Below, one piece after another: positions 61,272-64,000 of a DNA stretch of 64,000 bases. Location of the stretch: NCBI RefSeq assembly GCF_016405855.1, contig NZ_JAEFCA010000003.1, positions 306,253-370,252 on the forward strand, written 5' to 3'. Every line of letters starts with the position of its first letter. The first letter of the stretch is position 1. A program made the translations under genes and the position numbers. This DNA comes from Flavobacterium sp. IB48. Lineage in GTDB: Bacteria; Bacteroidota; Bacteroidia; Flavobacteriales; Flavobacteriaceae. Below the pieces are notes generated by a model that saw nothing but the letters and a program-made list of their open reading frames with translations, searched no databases and was not told where the DNA came from.

Positions 61272-63662
61272 ATGAAACGCACAATTAAAAAAGTTGCTGT
61301 AATTGGATCCGGAATTATGGGTTCAGGTATAGCTTGTCATTTTGCTAACATTGGTGTCGAAGTTTTACTTCTTGACATTGTACCGCGTGAATTGACCGAA
61401 GCTGAAGCTAAAAAAGGATTAACACTTGAAAGTAAAGCCGTTCGCAACCGAGTGGTAAACGAGCACTTGGCGAATTCATTAAAATCGAAACCATCTCCTA
61501 TTTACAGTCAAAAATTCGCAAACAGAATCACGACTGGAAATACGACAGATGATATGGCTAAAATTGCTAATGTTGACTGGATTATCGAGGTTGTTGTAGA
61601 GCGTTTAGACATTAAGAAATTAGTTTTTGAACAAATCGAGAAATTCCGTAAACCGGGAACTTTGGTTACTTCAAATACTTCTGGCATTCCAATTCATTTT
61701 ATGAGTGAAGGAAGAAGCGAAGATTTTCAACAACACTTCTGCGGAACACACTTTTTTAACCCTGCGCGTTACTTAAAATTATTTGAAATTATTCCTGGTC
61801 CAAAAACTTCAACTGAAGTATTGGATTTCTTAAACGAATACGGATCTAAATTCTTAGGAAAAACTTCGGTTGTTGCTAAAGATACTCCGGCGTTTATCGG
61901 AAACAGAATTGGTATTTACGGAATCCAAAGTTTATTCCACTTGGTAAAAGAAATGGGATTAACAATTGAGGAAGTTGATAAATTGACTGGACCAGTAATT
62001 GGTCGTCCAAAATCAGCTACTTTCCGTACGGTTGACGTTGTTGGTTTGGATACTTTGGTACACGTTGCCAATGGTATTTATGAAAACTGCCCGAACGACG
62101 AACAACACGAATTGTTCAAACTTCCTGATTTCATCAACAAAATGATGGAAAATAATTGGTTAGGAAGCAAAACTGGACAAGGTTTTTATAAAAAAGTAGA
62201 TAAAGATATTCTTTCTTTAGACTTAAATACACTAGAATACCGCGCTGCGAAAAAAGCAAATTTTGCTACTCTTGAACTAACAAAAACTATTGATAAACCA
62301 ATCAATCGTTTTAAAGTTTTAGTTAAAGGAACAGACAAAGCGGGAGAATTCTACCGTAAGAGTTTCGCTGGAATGTTTGCTTATGTGTCAAACAGAGTTC
62401 CTGAAATCTCAGACGAATTATATAAAATTGACGATGCCATGAAAGCTGGTTTTGGATGGGAAAATGGTCCATTCGAAATCTGGGATGCTATTGGTGTTGA
62501 AAAAGGAATTGAAATCATGAAAGCAGAAGGTTTAGCGCCTGCTGCATGGGTTACTGAAATGTTGGCTTCTGGAAGCGACAGTTTCTATACTGTAAAAGAA
62601 GGAGCGACTTATTTCTATAACATTCCGACAAAATCACAAGTAAAAGTTCCTGGACAAGATTCATTCATTATCCTAAACAATATTCGCGAAAGCAAAAAAG
62701 TTTGGAGCAATAGTGGTGCAATCATTCAGGATTTAGGAGACGGAATTTTGAACTTAGAATTCCAATCTAAAATGAATACAATTGGTGGCGATGTACTTCA
62801 AGCTATCAATAAAGCAATCGACTTATCTGAAAAAGAATATCAAGGTTTAGTTATTGGAAACCAAGCAGCGAATTTTTCTGTTGGAGCTAATATCGGAATG
62901 ATTTTCATGATGGCAGTTGAGCAAGAATACGACGAATTGAACATGGCAATTAAATTGTTCCAAGACACCATGATGCGCGTTCGTTATTCTTCTATTCCAG
63001 TTGTCGTAGCACCTCACGGAATGACTTTTGGCGGTGGATGCGAAATGAGTTTGCACGCTGATAAAGTAGTTGCTGCTGCAGAAACATACATGGGATTAGT
63101 TGAATTTGGTGTTGGTGTACTTCCTGGCGGTGGTGGATCTAAAGAAATGGCTTTAAGAGCTTCAGATTTATTCCGTAAAAATGATGTGGAATTGAACGTT
63201 CTTCAAGAGTATTTCTTAACAATCGCAATGGCTAAAGTTTCGACTTCTGGTTATGAAGCTTTTGATACTGGACTTCTTCAACATGGAAAAGATATTATCG
63301 TAGTAAACAAAGATCGTCAGATTGCTGAAGCTAAAAAACATGCGTTGTTAATGGCAGAAGCTGGTTATACGCAACCAATCAGAAGAACTGATGTGAAAGT
63401 ATTAGGAAAACAAGCTTTAGGTATGTTCTTAGTTGGAACAGATCAAATGGAAGCTGGAAAATACATTTCTGAGCACGACAAGAAAATTGCTAACAAACTG
63501 GCTTATGTAATGGCTGGTGGTGATTTATCTGAAGCAACTTTAGTATCTGAACAATATTTATTAGATATCGAACGTGAAGCTTTCTTATCTCTTTGTACTG
63601 AGAGAAAAACTTTAGAAAGAATTCAATACATGTTAACCAAAGGGAAACCTCTTAGAAACTAA
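61272..63662 (+). CDS. Bifunctional 3-hydroxyacyl-CoA dehydrogenase/enoyl-CoA hydratase
   Basis: A 796-residue beta-oxidation fusion. The dehydrogenase half comes first (NAD motif VIGSGIMGSGIA at residues 9-20; the TFRTVDVVGLDT region), then the hydratase/crotonase half (~490-690; VIGNQAANFSVGANIG and GGGCEMSLHADKVVAA). This order is opposite to E. coli FadB, where the hydratase is N-terminal, and is usual in Bacteroidota. It converts enoyl-CoA to 3-ketoacyl-CoA for the thiolase encoded immediately downstream (4-nt gap). Confidence 0.94.
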   Translation: MKRTIKKVAVIGSGIMGSGIACHFANIGVEVLLLDIVPRELTEAEAKKGLTLESKAVRNRVVNEHLANSLKSKPSPIYSQKFANRITTGNTTDDMAKIANVDWIIEVVVERLDIKKLVFEQIEKFRKPGTLVTSNTSGIPIHFMSEGRSEDFQQHFCGTHFFNPARYLKLFEIIPGPKTSTEVLDFLNEYGSKFLGKTSVVAKDTPAFIGNRIGIYGIQSLFHLVKEMGLTIEEVDKLTGPVIGRPKSATFRTVDVVGLDTLVHVANGIYENCPNDEQHELFKLPDFINKMMENNWLGSKTGQGFYKKVDKDILSLDLNTLEYRAAKKANFATLELTKTIDKPINRFKVLVKGTDKAGEFYRKSFAGMFAYVSNRVPEISDELYKIDDAMKAGFGWENGPFEIWDAIGVEKGIEIMKAEGLAPAAWVTEMLASGSDSFYTVKEGATYFYNIPTKSQVKVPGQDSFIILNNIRESKKVWSNSGAIIQDLGDGILNLEFQSKMNTIGGDVLQAINKAIDLSEKEYQGLVIGNQAANFSVGANIGMIFMMAVEQEYDELNMAIKLFQDTMMRVRYSSIPVVVAPHGMTFGGGCEMSLHADKVVAAAETYMGLVEFGVGVLPGGGGSKEMALRASDLFRKNDVELNVLQEYFLTIAMAKVSTSGYEAFDTGLLQHGKDIIVVNKDRQIAEAKKHALLMAEAGYTQPIRRTDVKVLGKQALGMFLVGTDQMEAGKYISEHDKKIANKLAYVMAGGDLSEATLVSEQYLLDIEREAFLSLCTERKTLERIQYMLTKGKPLRN

Positions 63663-63666
63663 GAAA

Positions 63667-64000
63667 ATGAAAACAGCATATATAGTAAAAGCATATAGAA
63701 CAGCAGTTGGAAAAGCTCCAAAAGGTGTTTTTAGATTTAAAAGACCTGACGAATTAGCTGCAGAAACGATCCAGTTTATGATGGACGAACTGCCTAATTT
63801 CGATAAAAAACGTATCGACGACGTTATGGTAGGAAATGCCATGCCGGAAGCAGAACAAGGTCTTAACGTTGGACGTTTGATCTCTTTAATGGGATTAAAA
63901 GTGGAAGACGTTCCTGGAGTTACGGTAAACCGTTACTGCGCATCTGGATTAGAAACTATCGGAATGGCGACTGCTAAAATCCAATCAGGAATGGCAGATT
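63667..64000 (+). CDS. Acetyl-CoA acyltransferase (thiolase), 3' end cut by window
   Basis: The frame opens with ATG at 63667 and runs to the window end (111 codons). It begins MKTAYIVKAYRTAVGKAPKG and reaches the nucleophile motif NRYCASGLETI, typical of FadA-type thiolases that cleave 3-ketoacyl-CoA to acetyl-CoA. The C-terminal two thirds lie outside. Third gene of the marR-fad operon. Confidence 0.93.
   Translation, partial: MKTAYIVKAYRTAVGKAPKGVFRFKRPDELAAETIQFMMDELPNFDKKRIDDVMVGNAMPEAEQGLNVGRLISLMGLKVEDVPGVTVNRYCASGLETIGMATAKIQSGMAD

Overview
The window is AT-rich DNA from a member of the Bacteroidota, very probably a Flavobacterium. Evidence: promoters of the TTG-N17-23-TAnnTTTG type (for example before purL), A/T-rich leaders instead of Shine-Dalgarno boxes, bacillithiol (bshB1) and menaquinone genes, an outer-membrane beta-barrel/SusC-like receptor, an enoyl-CoA hydratase/3-hydroxyacyl-CoA dehydrogenase fusion in the Bacteroidota order, and families of palindromic intergenic repeats.

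1-17 kb is mostly housekeeping: an RluA-type pseudouridine synthase (cut by the window edge), an aldehyde dehydrogenase, a large hybrid histidine kinase, a zinc metallopeptidase, tRNA-His, bshB1, a thioesterase/isochorismate synthase pair, a beta-helix lipoprotein and purL. 17.1-28.6 kb is a complete membrane-bound [NiFe] uptake hydrogenase locus: hypABCE on the minus strand, and divergently the small subunit, large subunit, cytochrome b, protease, hypF, an FKBP-type isomerase, hypD and a nickel permease. The small subunit carries the six cysteines that mark oxygen-tolerant group 1d enzymes. 28.8-35.7 kb holds an outer-membrane protein, fadD, a PhyH-type dioxygenase and unknowns.

35.8-60.6 kb is the most interesting part: a nearly continuous island of RNA-processing and RNA-repair genes mixed with arrays of odd tRNA-like sequences. 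Proteins are RtcB, an ATP-dependent RNA ligase with a KxDG site, two ERI-1/KapD-like 3'-5' exonucleases, a calcineurin-like phosphoesterase (plus a decayed copy), a slipin/SPFH protein, an ATP-grasp protein, DUF4132, a DUF434 protein with a PIN/NYN-like look, an SDR with a zinc ribbon, TatD, a RING-like/TerD-like protein, an HD hydrolase and a WYL regulator. About ten tRNA-like elements lie directly next to these genes on the same strand. Many have non-canonical anticodon loops (C33, G33, U37), a Ser anticodon without a long variable arm, a palindrome inserted in the T-loop, or a split body.

Four minus-strand promoters in the island share one layout: a 21-bp dyad CTRCGCA-N7-TGCGYAG, 8-9 nt, then an ATCTTTG-like -7 box. 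They precede the slipin/tRNA-like unit, rtcB, and (twice, tandemly) the RING/TerD unit. The last dyad also overlaps the -33 box of the divergent promoter of the HD-WYL genes. I infer one regulon, probably controlled by the WYL protein, that couples tRNA-like RNAs to RNA ligation and trimming, analogous to (not homologous in layout with) the Salmonella rsr-yrlBA-rtcBA operon.

60.7-64 kb is a fatty-acid beta-oxidation operon: a MarR regulator, the fadB-like fusion and a partial thiolase.
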